Positions 1 to 9,553 of a DNA stretch of 64,000 nucleotides are shown in pieces. The DNA comes from Sinohyriopsis cumingii. Its lineage: Eukaryota; Mollusca; Bivalvia; Unionida; Unionidae. The stretch lies in the NCBI GenBank assembly GCA_028554795.2, contig CM068838.1, forward strand, positions 94,405,974-94,469,973, in the 5' to 3' direction. The position numbers and the translations under genes were made by a program. Below the pieces are notes generated by a model. It searched no databases, had not been told where the DNA came from, and saw only the letters and a program-made list of their open reading frames with translations. The stretch's first letter is position 1. Every line of letters starts with the position of its first letter.

Positions 1-2194
1 ATATACGTTTAAAATTAATTTTTGAGCAAGAATGCTAAGTATATTATTATTATTATTATTATTATTAAGATTGTTTATGTGCACTGTTCTAAATAATCAC
101 AGGTATATGCCAAATTTATGGTCTACAAAGGATTAATATGTCCTACTCACTTTCATCCATTCCAGAAATGAAATCCCTACTTATAAATATAAGCTAATTT
201 TAGTTTTTTTTTCCCGTTCTAAAAGAAAATATATTGACCAGGAACTTGCTCAGCGTGCCAAAATCAAACGAATTCGGCTTATATAAGACTCGTGTGATGC
301 AAATAAAATTAAAAGAAGTCGCATATGGTCATTTATTGTGACCCATTAACCGAAATGTCATCTACATTCACAAGCATGATTAAAATATTGAATTTTTCCT
401 GACCATACAGAAAAGAGATGTAACATGCATCGCATCTCAAAGATGGTAATCATTATCTCTTCAGAGATAGCTTTAATTCAAAGGCAAATAGATAAATGTA
501 CATAACAAAGGACACTGGCTCAAAAGTCAACCTTAATTTCTACTTCGATAACACAGACACCATACCAAACATGCAACAATCAAATTGTATGGATCATTTC
601 CTATAACGGTAAACATCACATTACTTTCGAATCAGACAGATTGACATCTATGAATTTTGACAGACACATTATAAGTAGAATCGAAATTTGAAACGCTTAA
701 ACATCGATTCCAATGATACGTTTTTATCTAGACAATACCAAGCTCAACAAAAGAAGTATTTATTTGCATGCTTGGGTCGACAACTGCTCATAATCACACT
801 GACCTCTTCAAACAGGGAAAAATCATTGTTTGGAATGTAAACACCTGGCCGTTTTCCGCTAATGACAGGTGACGGTTAAATACAGGGAAATTAAACAGGA
901 ATTTCTCGAGTGCGAAATCTGAATGGCTGTTATTACCATGTGACCTCTGAACGCAAGTGATCGTAGACAAGGTTTGATTACATATATCAACAAGGACGTC
1001 ATTATAAATATGTGTAAACATACTTTAAAATAACATGACATTTAAAGTGTTGGTGTAAAGTAACTTGATATACCAATTTAACTGGTATATCAAATTGTGA
1101 TCCGCCCATAGCGCAATAATAGACAAATATAAACATTCTCGTGAATCATTAGGGTCGGATGAAAATATTGATAACAAGTATTAATAATTCCCCGGTTTCT
1201 ACAAGAATTTAATATGGTACACATTTTCATTACAACCCTTTCTGCTTTCTGTTCCCCATCCCATCTTACGTATAACAGATAAACTACGCATACATGTGGA
1301 GTGAGAGAGAAAGGAATTAGGGCTGGATTAAAACCTTGAAATATAAATTACACTAAGTAGCCTACAAGAATGTGGCTTTGTCGTAACGATAAGTGTGCAC
1401 TTTCCTTATGATTTATCTACAGTGTTTATCAATGATACAGAGTTGCAAAACATGTCTACATTATACGGTAGATTTCTCGGTCACGTTGTACAACACTCTG
1501 ATGTATTTAATATTGTGTTTGTGCTGTTGTTTCTTAAGTCTAAGATGTTCTAAAAGCCGATTATTATTAATTAAATATGAAAATGTACAAAAGCCTCTCT
1601 CTCTCTCTCTCTCTCTCCCGACCATCGTAGCAAGATACGGGCTAAAATCTATGAAATGACGAGCGTAGATGATTTTCGTTCGTGTCAGTTAAATGAAACC
1701 GACCAAAGGATGAGGGAGAAAGAGAGTGTTAAAGTCAAACCTACCAGAGAAAGAGAGATAGAGACAGACAGACAGACAGACAGGCAGACAGAGACAGAGA
1801 GAGAGAGAGTTTATGGTCAGCTGTACTGTTACTAAAGTAGAATAATGACTTAGATCAACTGTAAATATATTAAATATTTTAATTACCTGTTGATGGTTAA
1901 ACCTTTTGCTTACTTTCTATTCCACATGTTTTCCATGCGCCGGTACGTGAATGGCTAAGCGTTCATATGAATGGCGTAGCTAACCAAGTGTTTGTAGTGC
2001 TCACTTTTATCATTAAAACCGTCTTTTATGTCTAAATCGTCAGTACATTATATTGGTTTAATCAATGTGAAGAAAAATAGAAACTAATAAAAGAAAACAA
2101 TCAACTTATCAATATTCGAAGGTGATTGTGAATAGTCACAAAACGCATAGAACTACATTTCACAGCGGAAACACTCGGGAGTAGTGTATGGGAA
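1..2194. other. gene-free AT-rich flank with microsatellites
   Basis: No coding region could be supported here. The sequence is AT-rich with short simple repeats: an ATT run at 46-66, a CT run at 1594-1618, and a purine-rich GA/ACAG tract at 1746-1810. Positions about 700-990 weakly resemble an internal segment of the tandem-array unit (39310-39590). The match shares the stretch around ATTTGCATGCTTGGGTCG at 752-769, suggesting a dispersed repeat fragment. The open frames seen here have no family resemblance and are probably chance. Confidence 0.6.
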
Positions 2195-2385
2195 TACCCT
2201 ATGGACAATGGGACTTTAATGTTAAAATAGGGAAGTTGTACCCTGGGGACAATGGGAATTTAATATGGGGCATAGTGAGTTTGTACCCTAGGGTCAATGG
2301 GAATTTAACATGGTGGGACTATCTATGGACAATGAGAATTGAACATGGTGGGATTGTCTAGGGACAATGGGAATGGAACATGAGT
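2195..2385. repeat. degenerate minisatellite, five units of 35-45 bp
   Basis: Five imperfect head-to-tail units begin near 2195, 2239, 2284, 2320 and 2355. Each contains a variant of GGACAATGGGAATTTAACATG. The array lies just outside the left side of the Polinton-type element. It could be host minisatellite or part of the element's subterminal region. No matching copy was seen on the right side. Confidence 0.75.
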
Positions 2386-2491
2386 GATTTATGTAATATA
2401 GACAAGACTTACATTATACATATACTCCATTAAAAAAAAATTGTTGAAAGGGTTAGGCATGAAAGTCAGTTTCTTTTCGAGGCATATGAAT

Positions 2492-2507
2492 GGCCCTGGA
2501 AAGGACC
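2492..2507 (-). terminator. histone-type 3' stem-loop (minus gene)
   Basis: Read on the minus strand, this is a 6-bp stem (GGTCCT/AGGGCC, one G-U pair) around a 4-nt TTCC loop, preceded by CCCAAAA. It lies about 30 nt after the stop codon of the minus-strand gene ending at 2537. A purine-rich GAAAAGAAAC stretch (plus 2470-2479) follows about 12 nt later, where a histone downstream element would sit. This layout matches replication-dependent histone mRNA 3' ends. That it is processed by SLBP/U7 is inference. Confidence 0.7.
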
Positions 2508-2536
2508 TTTTGGGTTTATGTTAACCTTATTCCATT

Positions 2537-2770
2537 TTAACATAGAGGGCATTGCTTAGGTCTCCTTCTTTTCCTTAAACTTTCTCTCTCTTTTAGTCCG
2601 TAAATCAAAATCCTCTTTAAACAGCCTTGTCTTTCTACATAGATTCTTATTTTCCACACACATGTATCCGTCATCTCGACAATGGTCCACCATGATCGGA
2701 CATACATGGATAAGTCCGTTCTAAACATCATTGAAGAGACGAGAGTAGAGGATTGTACGTCGGTCCACAT
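2537..2770 (-). CDS. small basic protein of unknown function, histone-style transcription unit
   Basis: A 77-codon open frame with an ATG at 2770. A TATAAATA box (minus strand, 2813-2820) lies 50 nt upstream. The product is rich in Arg/Lys toward the C-terminus (KRRRPKQC) and ends in a CPLC motif. No known domain was recognised and no reading frame resembles a core or linker histone. It is transcribed divergently from the gene starting near 2988, and a histone-type hairpin lies about 30 nt beyond its stop. The promoter and hairpin positions favour a real transcription unit over a chance frame. The product is unknown, and the frame may itself be damaged. Confidence 0.45.
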   Translation of the reverse strand: MWTDVQSSTLVSSMMFRTDLSMYVRSWWTIVEMTDTCVWKIRIYVERQGCLKRILIYGLKERESLRKRRRPKQCPLC

Positions 2771-2987
2771 CTTGGTGACGAGAACAGGTGAAGGAATGCA
2801 GCGAACTGCGGTTATTTATAGGGTAAGGGAGGATCGAAACGGATTGAGTTCATCGACCAATCCAAACACGCGTTACAAAATTCAGTCACCCCACGTCCAA
2901 TCCGAAGAGATCAGTCTATGACGTCACATTCCCTATATAGAGTCACTAGCGTCTGTGCGCAGTCAATCCATGCGACAGTTTTCTAAC
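2771..2987. promoter_or_regulatory. bidirectional promoter with CCAAT, CRE and two TATA boxes
   Basis: Between the divergent genes are a minus-strand TATAAATA (2813-2820), two CCAAT boxes (2857-2861 and 2897-2901), a palindromic TGACGTCA (2919-2926) and a plus-strand TATATAG (2934-2940). GCATTC on the minus strand, about 25 nt after the TATA, resembles the cap-site motif of histone genes. The arrangement recalls divergent H2A-H2B promoters. Activity is inferred from motifs only. Confidence 0.65.
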
Positions 2988-3594
2988 ATGACGGAAACTC
3001 AGAAGACGATGAATTGGGGTGCACCGGCCTTGGCAACGAAAAGCGATGGAATAGCATTGACTACCCAAAGGAACCCGGACTTACTCCCAAAAGAGGTGAA
3101 TTTAAATTGGCATTTTGTGGATTTTCTTACCTCGCAAGAATTTGTTCCGGAACCAATACCTTCGCCACTTTCTCCTTCTTTACCACACGTGGAGAATTTT
3201 AAACAGAAACAGAAAGAAGAATTGGTGAAATTTATACAGCAGCAAATGGAAGCAGAACACAGAACAAGCTTTTCTCCTACAGCAACAGCAACAAGAAGAA
3301 GAGGTAAGAAAAAAACAAGGAGAAGAAGCAGCATAAAAACAAGAGGGTGAAAATCAAACGGTCACGGTACTGTTAGACATTTTAGCGGAGTTAACAAGTC
3401 TGAAACAAATGTATCAGGCTTCTTTATTACGACCGAAGAGACAAAGACCTTCCCGAGCTAAACAACCCAACCCTGTGACAACACTTACAATACCACCCTT
3501 AGTGATTTCTACCAAATCACCATCGACAGTACGCAGTCCAGATGTAGGCCTTGGCCGTGGGAAACGCTTAAGGCAGTTAAAGTTGATTGTTTAA
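2988..3594 (+). pseudogene. unknown basic/Gln-rich protein gene, frameshifted, histone-style 3' end
   Basis: The frame opens at ATG 2970 or, more consistent with the TATA at 2934 (54 nt), at 2988. The first part, to about 3260, has a neutral N-terminus and a Pro/Ser segment followed by a Lys/Gln helix-like stretch. Coding character then moves to another frame in the CAGCAACAAGAAG-rich tract near 3255-3300. That frame has one stop at 3334-3336 and continues through a Leu-rich helix to a basic tail ending at 3594. The total would be about 200 residues with one frameshift and one stop. No family was recognised and it is not a histone. A histone-type hairpin follows 18 nt after the stop. Gene loss is clear; function is unknown. 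Confidence 0.5.
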
Positions 3595-3612
3595 ATTAAC
3601 AAATACCCCAAA

Positions 3613-3627
3613 GGTCCTTTTCAGGCC
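3613..3627 (+). terminator. histone-type 3' stem-loop, one base deleted
   Basis: The stretch CCAAAGGTCCTTTTCAGG at 3608-3625 is followed by CCACCCA. It fits the metazoan histone hairpin consensus (CCAAA, 6-bp stem, 4-nt loop, ACCCA) at every position except one missing base in the descending stem arm. It begins 18 nt after the stop at 3594. About 45 bp around it align imperfectly with the inverted copy at 2473-2522, so the two 3' ends share ancestry or constraint. Confidence 0.7.
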
Positions 3628-3859
3628 ACCCATTTCTCTCGAAATTGCCAACATCAACTAAAACTCAAAAAACCCTTTTTTACCCTTATGGAACGTGTGA
3701 ATGTATGAGTGCGTGAGTGTAGATTCTTATTCTAAAAATCAAAACCAAGAGACACTTACGTTTTATAGACTGTCTATTCTTGTACAATTTTCCAATCCAA
3801 TTCACATCATAACACATTAAAAAGTTCATAGTCTTCTCCTCGGTCTTTGTTCACTCTCT

Positions 3860-4279
3860 CTATTTTTTAAATTTCTTCACTTTCACAGCTTTTTCCTCCT
3901 CTTCATCCTCACTTTCTTCCCTTGTTCTTTTTTTCTCCTGTTTCTGTTTCGTCACGTGTCTGGCTTCTTCCTCTTCTTCCTCTCCAGATTCCTTCTCTTC
4001 TTGCTCCTCTTGTTTCTTAGGGCATTCTAAAGACCAATGTTCTTTTTCTTGACAATGATAACAGGTATCTTGACTTTTGTCTCTTCTAACCCCTGTTTTG
4101 CTTTTTTGACGGTCTGGGCACTCTGAAGACCAATGCCCTTTCTTCTTACAGATATAGAAAGTATCTTGCCTTTCATCTCGAAAGGAAGGAAAGTAGTCCG
4201 TCGGCTTGTCTGAAGAAAATTTTCTGCTGACCCCTCGCAAAGCTCTGATGAAAAGTTCGATCTGTGTAGGTTCTTTCAT
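3860..4279 (-). CDS. CCHC zinc-knuckle protein with acidic and basic tail
   Basis: A 139-residue frame; the ATG at 4279 was chosen because a TATATAAA box (minus strand, 4333-4340) lies about 60 nt upstream. The only upstream in-frame start is a GTG. Two CCHC-type knuckles lie in the middle. The second (DTCYHCQEKEHWSLEC) has all four ligands as C-x2-C-x4-H-x4-C. The first has lost its first cysteine (FYIC instead of CxxC). The C-terminal third is a Glu-rich run followed by a Lys-rich, NLS-like end. Zinc knuckles of this type bind single-stranded nucleic acid; a packaging or replication role is inference. The gene is divergent from the DNA polymerase gene. Open, but with one probably damaged knuckle. 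Confidence 0.7.
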   Translation of the reverse strand: MKEPTQIELFIRALRGVSRKFSSDKPTDYFPSFRDERQDTFYICKKKGHWSSECPDRQKSKTGVRRDKSQDTCYHCQEKEHWSLECPKKQEEQEEKESGEEEEEEARHVTKQKQEKKRTREESEDEEEEKAVKVKKFKK

Positions 4280-4413
4280 CGTTCTGCTCAGTTTGAGAGT
4301 GAAATGAATGGTGGAAGGCAAGTCACACACTCTTTATATATACGCTGGTCTGTCATGGATATAAAGTCACCCATGGTGTTTCACATGTAAGCATTTGACT
4401 TTTTGCAGTCAAG
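4280..4413. promoter_or_regulatory. divergent promoter between zinc-knuckle and DNA polymerase genes
   Basis: There are two TATA-like boxes in opposite orientation: TATATAAA on the minus strand (4333-4340) for the zinc-knuckle gene, and TATAAAG on the plus strand (4360-4366), 54 nt before the polymerase ATG at 4414. The TATA-to-ATG spacing is the same as for other genes in this element. Confidence 0.65.
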
Positions 4414-7400
4414 ATGAAACGATCGAATCAATTCGAGAAGAAAGAAGAAGAAAGTAAGAGGCATAAACGTGATCTATCTCCTCGTAACATCGCTGAAGTC
4501 TTGGCACAAATTCATGCCAGTGATTTTGAAGATGACATGAGAGAACCAGAATCCAAACCCAGAGATACTTCATCTAACCAAAGTTCACCACCCTTAGTCA
4601 ACCCTGAAAAGTACTATCACATTCGTGAAACAGAAAAGCGCTCCTCTAGAAAATTTAGAACCACGGCTTACACGTACAGGGTGAAGTTTAAAGATTTCAA
4701 GTCCGACGTACCGTTAGAGAAAGCAGAGGGCTTCATCACCGAGATGTGGGATTCTATGCTCACCACACTGAAACACCAATGTCAAGCCAAAGAAGACGAT
4801 CGCTTGAGACTTTCCATACAACACGACGGTTTGAAATCCCCTGTTTGGATCGAGTTTAGCAGCCCAGCAGAATTGACACCTTCCAAAGTCATGGACAAGA
4901 TATAACACGTGCAACAATCCAATGACCAATTTGACGGAAAAGCGGCACTGTTCATGACCCACGTCTCTCCTCTCAAATCAAGTCTCATCCAAATTAACAA
5001 CCCTCAAGACCAGATGTGTTTAGCCAGGGCTATCGTGGTGGGACGAACCTATGCCACTAAGATCGACACGGCAGAATGGAAAAGAGCCTGGGAGAACATT
5101 CGAAAGTCGAACCGAGCCAAACAACGAAGTGAAGCAGAACTCCTGTTACAACAAGTTGACCTGTCCAAAGACACACCCTGTGGCATTCCTGAAATGCAAA
5201 AATTGCAAGATGCCTTTGCTCCACGCTACACCTTAAAAATGCACCCTCAAGAAGTGCCCGAACCTCTGTCGTTTCGAGGCCACGACTTTAAGGAAAATAC
5301 ATTCATCTCTATCATCACGATGAACATTTCGATACCATTACTAGTATCATCGCATTCCTGGGATACGGTTATTACTGTGAGAAATGTGACTAATGCTATA
5401 ACAATCGACTAATGTGACTAATGCTATAACAAATATTGGATCGAAATGCTTAGGATGTTTGGCCTCTCAACCCTGTCTGGACAAAGGACAAGAAAGAGTG
5501 CATTGTCCTACGTGTCTGTGCACGTTTGTCAGCCCTGCCTGTTACCAATAACATCTGAAGACGCAAAGTTCACAGCAGAAATGTGCTTGTCAACTCTTGA
5601 GACTGTGCCCTACGTGTGGACTAGGCATACGTACCAATAATGCCAAGGTACACGTATGTCAAGGAAAGAAAAAATGTCACATTTGTCACCAAACCGTGGA
5701 TTTGGAACATCAATGCTACATGCAAATATATCAACCCCAACAAGAGAAAGATAAGGACCACAAGAAGAAAGGCAATTTCATCTTTATCGATTTCGAATGC
5801 ATGCAAGAGACCGGCATTCACATTCCTAATTTCTGCGTGGCTCACCGAGCGTGCGAAAAGTGCATTCAAGAACCTATCTTTAGTCATTGCCCTCACTGCA
5901 GCAAGATTCCTGGAGGACGTGAAAAAATCTTTCGAATTTGCCCAATGGGTCTTAGACCCCATCGACAAGACGTGGAGCCAAGAGGACATCGAACGTTACG
6001 GAGATTGTCATCGCCATGCCACGGTGATGGCTCACAATTTCTCAGGACATGATGGACATTTTCTTTTGAGATACTATACGGAACAAGGCACCTAACGTCC
6101 TAAAGTCACTCTGAACGGAGCCATAATCATTTCCATGCAAGTGGGACAAGTACAGTTTAAAGATTCGATGAGTTACTTGGCCATGCCTTTGAGTCGAATG
6201 CCTAAAACGTTTGGGATGACAGAAATGGCTAAAGGGTACTTTCCTCGCTTTTTCAATACAGAAGTCAATCACAACGAGAAGCTTTCTACGCTTGGTACCA
6301 GACCCATGCCTCGGACCCTTTCGACTTTCAGGAAGAAATATTAAAGTATTGTCGTTCCGACGTGGACATTTTACGGCGTTGCTGTGGAAAAGTTCGAGAA
6401 CTGTTCATGGGACACGGAGGGGTCGATCCTTTGGAAGAAGTTTGCACCATTGCCAAAGCGTATTCCGTAGTGTACCGGCAACCTTTCATGCCCGAAAACA
6501 CCCTGGCTATCATTAGCCCTCAAACGACCAATTTGTCATACGTCAGTATTCGGTCAAAGCCCTACGTTGGTTACATTACTTGTGCAACAAGTAAGACAAA
6601 TGGATTCAGCAAGCCCGCAAAGGAGGGGGAGAAAAGGTCATCGGAACGTATTCGGTAGATGGTTGGGACGTTGAAAACCCCAAGATCGTGTACGAGTTGA
6701 AGGATACTTGTCAGCGGCTCTTGAAGTTAGAACAGCAAGGATACCAAGTGGATGAAATGTGGGAACACAAGTACGATTACCGTTTGAAAATCAATCCCGA
6801 GTTTAAACGCATCGTGGAAAGTTCCCAGTGGGTGGACCTCCTGAACCCGAGGGATAGTTTGTACGGGGGAAGGACCAATGCTACTTGTTTGTTGTACCAA
6901 GCCGACGAAGAGAAAGGAGAAGAAATCAAATATTTGGACGTGTGTTCCCTGTATCCTTACGTGTGCAAATATTGGCGATTTTCCGCAGGACACCCGCAAT
7001 TGCTAGCGGAACACATCGACCTGAACCACATTCGACAATACGAAGGCTTGATCAAATGTAAAATCTTGCCTCCCACGGACATGTACAAGAGAAATACTGG
7101 GCACAAGAAGGCATTTCGTTGGACAACATAGAGATAAACGAGGGCAGGCGATCGTTTGCCAAAGTGATGTTAAATTACTTATGGGATAAAATGGCACAAC
7201 GACCGTGTTTACCCAAGACGGAATATTTGACAGAACCTTCCCGCTACTTTCAGATGATTCACGACAAAACCAGATACATGAAACACGTGGACGTCGTTCG
7301 CGAGAATTTGATCTCGGTCAATTACAAAGAAGATCTGGACTTTGTAGAAACCGACGCATTTGGAAATGTCATCATTGCGGCTTACGTGACAGCTCATGTT

Positions 7401-7922
7401 CGCTTAAAATTGTACGAAGCTTTAGAACTGTTAGGGGAACGCGTCCTGTACTTTGACACGGACAGTTGTATTTACATCGAGTGCCCTGGTCAACATCACT
7501 CTGATATCGAACGAGACCGTTTAGGAGCCTGGAAAGACGAACACCCCTACGAGAAAAATTTAAGTTTCGCGAGTGGTGGTCCCAAAACTTACGGCTACGA
7601 ATACCGGGAGAAACAAGTAGAAGTGCACACGGAGTGTAAAGTGAAATGACTGACTCTGAATTATCGCACCAGTCGAGTGGTGAACTTTGGCGTATTGAAA
7701 GAAGCCTTGCAGTCTGGAGAAGATGAAAATTTTAAAGTGACCACCCTTGACCCGAACAAGATTGTACGTTTACCCACTCACCAAATCGTCAGTCGACCTT
7801 TGGAAAAAGTCTATCAAATTGTGTACCAGAAGCGAATGCGACTTCCCAATCACTTCACTTTGCCGTATGGACATGTCGGGATTGGTGTGTATATAAAAAG
7901 GGACCATGTGCAAGATCGATAG
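4414..7922 (+). pseudogene. polB: protein-primed family B DNA polymerase of Polinton type, heavily disrupted
   Basis: Polinton pPolB replicates the linear element by protein priming and combines a 3'-5' exonuclease with a polymerase. Landmarks appear in family order: an N-terminal domain from 4414; a Cys/His-rich zinc region (about 5430-5720); Exo I FIDFE (5777-5800); Exo II AHNFSGHD (6030-6053); Exo III YCRSDVD (6347-6367); Pol A YLDVCSLYP (6931-6957); Pol B around 7149-7184; and Pol C YFDTDS (7449-7466). The C-terminal end follows to a stop at 7920. Lesions are in-frame stops near 4903, 5390, 5554, 6093, 6589 and 7647, and frame changes near 5290, 5430, 5925, 6285, 6530 and 7100. A short tandem duplication lies at 5388-5432. 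Roughly 100 codons of the finger region between motifs A and B are missing (about 7088-7105), and a smaller gap lies near 6690. Identity is secure; it is non-functional. Confidence 0.93.
7892..7899 (+). promoter_or_regulatory. TATA box of the BIR gene, inside the end of the polymerase gene
   Basis: TATAAAAA lies 62 nt before the BIR-gene ATG and upstream of the final stop (7920-7922) of the polymerase pseudogene. The promoter is therefore embedded in the end of the preceding coding region. The next two genes downstream have no TATA of their own. Confidence 0.65.
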
Positions 7923-7953
7923 TTCATTGTGACTACCAAGAAAAGCCAACAAG

Positions 7954-8589
7954 ATGAATACTTTGAGAGAAACACAAAACAAGTTCAGACAGGCACAATT
8001 CAAGTTTGGAGACTCTGAAGTGGAATGCGATGCTGAGCCTTGCGATGTGAGATATGCTGTACGCTGTGACCTCAGTGATGCAGTAAAGCATCATGGGAAC
8101 TTTGTTCTCACTACACCTATCATGGAAAGTGATGATGTGCGTGTCAAACCTGATGGATGCGAAAGCGATGCTACTCGTCATCTTTTACACTTTACTGGGT
8201 TTCATGGTAAACGTGGATGTCAACCTTCACGTCTATCACCCTACGGCTGTCATACAGCCCTGAGCAAACTCCTGTCGATGTCACCCTACCCTCATCGAAA
8301 CGAACCTGTGAAAGACGAATATTCGTTCCCTGTGCGCTTGCCTGAATACTGCAACTTTGAAAATCGTTTTCAATCGTTCAAAGGAAAATGGCCTAAATAT
8401 CTGGGAGGACCGACCCCCAAAGAATTAGCCAGAGCTGGATTTTTCTACTTGGGCGAAGGGGATAAAGTCAAGTGCTTCAGTTGCGGTGTGTCACTTCACC
8501 ACTGGGAACCACAAGATTCGGCCTACCTGGAACATGCTCGATGGTCTCCCAGTTGTCACTATTTACCTTTAGTAGGACGATATCAGTAA
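7954..8589 (+). CDS. BIR-domain (inhibitor-of-apoptosis-like) protein
   Basis: A 211-residue uninterrupted frame. The C-terminal third (about residues 136-204) is a baculoviral IAP repeat with zinc ligands C174, C177, H194 and C201 in the pattern C-x2-C-x16-H-x6-C. It also has the usual GFFYLGEGDKVKCFSC stretch, with a tryptophan (W184) 7 residues after the second cysteine. There is no RING finger. The N-terminal 130 residues match nothing I recognise. BIR proteins of DNA viruses and their hosts bind caspases or IAP antagonists and delay apoptosis; such a role here is inference from the domain. It lies in the middle of a Polinton-type element, has its own TATA box, and is followed after 7 nt by the next gene. 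It was probably captured from a host. The intact frame contrasts with the ruined polymerase beside it. Confidence 0.85.
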   Translation: MNTLRETQNKFRQAQFKFGDSEVECDAEPCDVRYAVRCDLSDAVKHHGNFVLTTPIMESDDVRVKPDGCESDATRHLLHFTGFHGKRGCQPSRLSPYGCHTALSKLLSMSPYPHRNEPVKDEYSFPVRLPEYCNFENRFQSFKGKWPKYLGGPTPKELARAGFFYLGEGDKVKCFSCGVSLHHWEPQDSAYLEHARWSPSCHYLPLVGRYQ

Positions 8590-8596
8590 TCTCTGA

Positions 8597-9049
8597 ATGG
8601 ACACTTTACAAGAGAACATTCGTGGTTTGCCTGTGGAGTTGAGAGAACGCATTTACCGAGAACTGGTCAAAATACAAATCAAACGTAAAGAACAATTGCA
8701 TCCGTTACGTCACCAGTCTTTGAACCACTGGTACGTGAATGCAATACAAGAACTGATTTTGAAAGTTTTTCATTGGGCAGACCTTCATCAACTACCCCTT
8801 GGTTTAAAAAAGGATTGGTTTGCTATTGATGATTCTATGTACCACATTGTAAACTTACTACATCGAATTCCAGAGGAAGAGTTAAAGACTTGCCAAAATC
8901 TTTTACAGAATGTCAACTTGGTGAAAGAGGAAACGTCTGAACGAACTGCGATGTGCAAATTAGTGACTAGACGATTTAGATTCGACACTGAAGTAAAACC
9001 ATGTTTGTGCAAACAGTACATTTATTGCGTCAGACAAAAGAGGATTTAG
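8597..9049 (+). CDS. paralogue A, F-box-like N-terminus, unknown function
   Basis: A 150-residue open frame beginning ATG 8597, only 7 nt after the BIR gene's stop and with no TATA box between them. The first 38 residues are almost identical to those of the next gene. They contain LPVELRERIYRELVKI, which recalls the LPxEL...I...L core of F-box and similar helical motifs. The middle and C-terminal parts diverge but keep shared features: an HW/QW-ADL segment, an EEEL(K) helix and a Cys/Tyr-rich YIYC end. The N-terminal likeness would suggest a partner-binding or ubiquitin-ligase adaptor role, but this is weak and no domain is certain. Probably expressed with the BIR gene. Confidence 0.6.
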   Translation: MDTLQENIRGLPVELRERIYRELVKIQIKRKEQLHPLRHQSLNHWYVNAIQELILKVFHWADLHQLPLGLKKDWFAIDDSMYHIVNLLHRIPEEELKTCQNLLQNVNLVKEETSERTAMCKLVTRRFRFDTEVKPCLCKQYIYCVRQKRI

Positions 9050-9061
9050 CATGACCTATTC

Positions 9062-9553
9062 ATGCATACTTTACAAGAGAATATTCGTGGTTTGCCTGTG
9101 GAGTTGAGAGAACGGATTTACCGAGAACTGGTCAAAATACAAGTCAAACGTAAAGAACAATTGCATCCGCTACGTCACCGCTGTTTGAACCACTGGTACC
9201 TGAATGGTATAAGAGAACTGATTCGTAAGAAATTGTTTCAGTGGTCAGACCTTGTTCAATACTTCCAAGTCGCAAATGATCGATATGTTCATGATTTTGG
9301 TTACTTCGATATTCACCTAGTGCAACGAATTGAGGAAGAAGAATTAAAGAATTACCAACATCTTTTACGTGGATTCCTCTTAGTGGAAGAGGAAACTTCT
9401 GAACAAACTCTGAACTGTAGGTTACAGTATGCAACATTTCAATTTCAAACTGGAGAAAGAACATCTCTAGCTAGAAAGTACATTTATTGCTTCCGAAAAA
9501 AAGAGAGTATAAAAACAGGCTGCCATGCCACGACTTTTATCACAAGTGATTGA
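9062..9553 (+). CDS. paralogue B, F-box-like N-terminus, tandem duplicate
   Basis: The start ATG is at 9062, 12 nt after paralogue A ends. Residues 1-39 match paralogue A almost exactly and the rest is diverged, so the pair arose by tandem duplication with faster change in the C-terminal two thirds. Paralogue A ends just after YIYCVRQK, while this frame runs on for about 18 extra residues through the TATA box at 9508. A one-base change in the A-run near 9496-9502 would place the stop in that TATA box, as in two other genes here. The extended tail is therefore probably secondary. No zinc or catalytic motif is visible. Function unknown; neighbours suggest host interaction. Confidence 0.55.
   Translation: MHTLQENIRGLPVELRERIYRELVKIQVKRKEQLHPLRHRCLNHWYLNGIRELIRKKLFQWSDLVQYFQVANDRYVHDFGYFDIHLVQRIEEEELKNYQHLLRGFLLVEEETSEQTLNCRLQYATFQFQTGERTSLARKYIYCFRKKESIKTGCHATTFITSD
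9508..9515 (+). promoter_or_regulatory. TATA box overlapping the end of paralogue B
   Basis: TATAAAAA matches the core promoter of the other genes here, but it is only 17 nt before the ATG at 9525. A transcript starting about 30 nt below it would begin after that ATG. Either translation starts further down or the first part of the next gene is not its true beginning. Confidence 0.5.

Noticed and set aside
2682-2921. 79-codon plus-strand frame across the divergent promoter
   Set aside because: It overlaps the minus-strand gene and the TATA/CCAAT motifs of the bidirectional promoter and has no family resemblance.
2537-3594. Decayed H2A/H2B or H1 genes as an explanation for the histone-type signals
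   Set aside because: All frames of both genes were read and none shows histone-fold or linker-histone sequence. It is kept as an alternative to test but not annotated.
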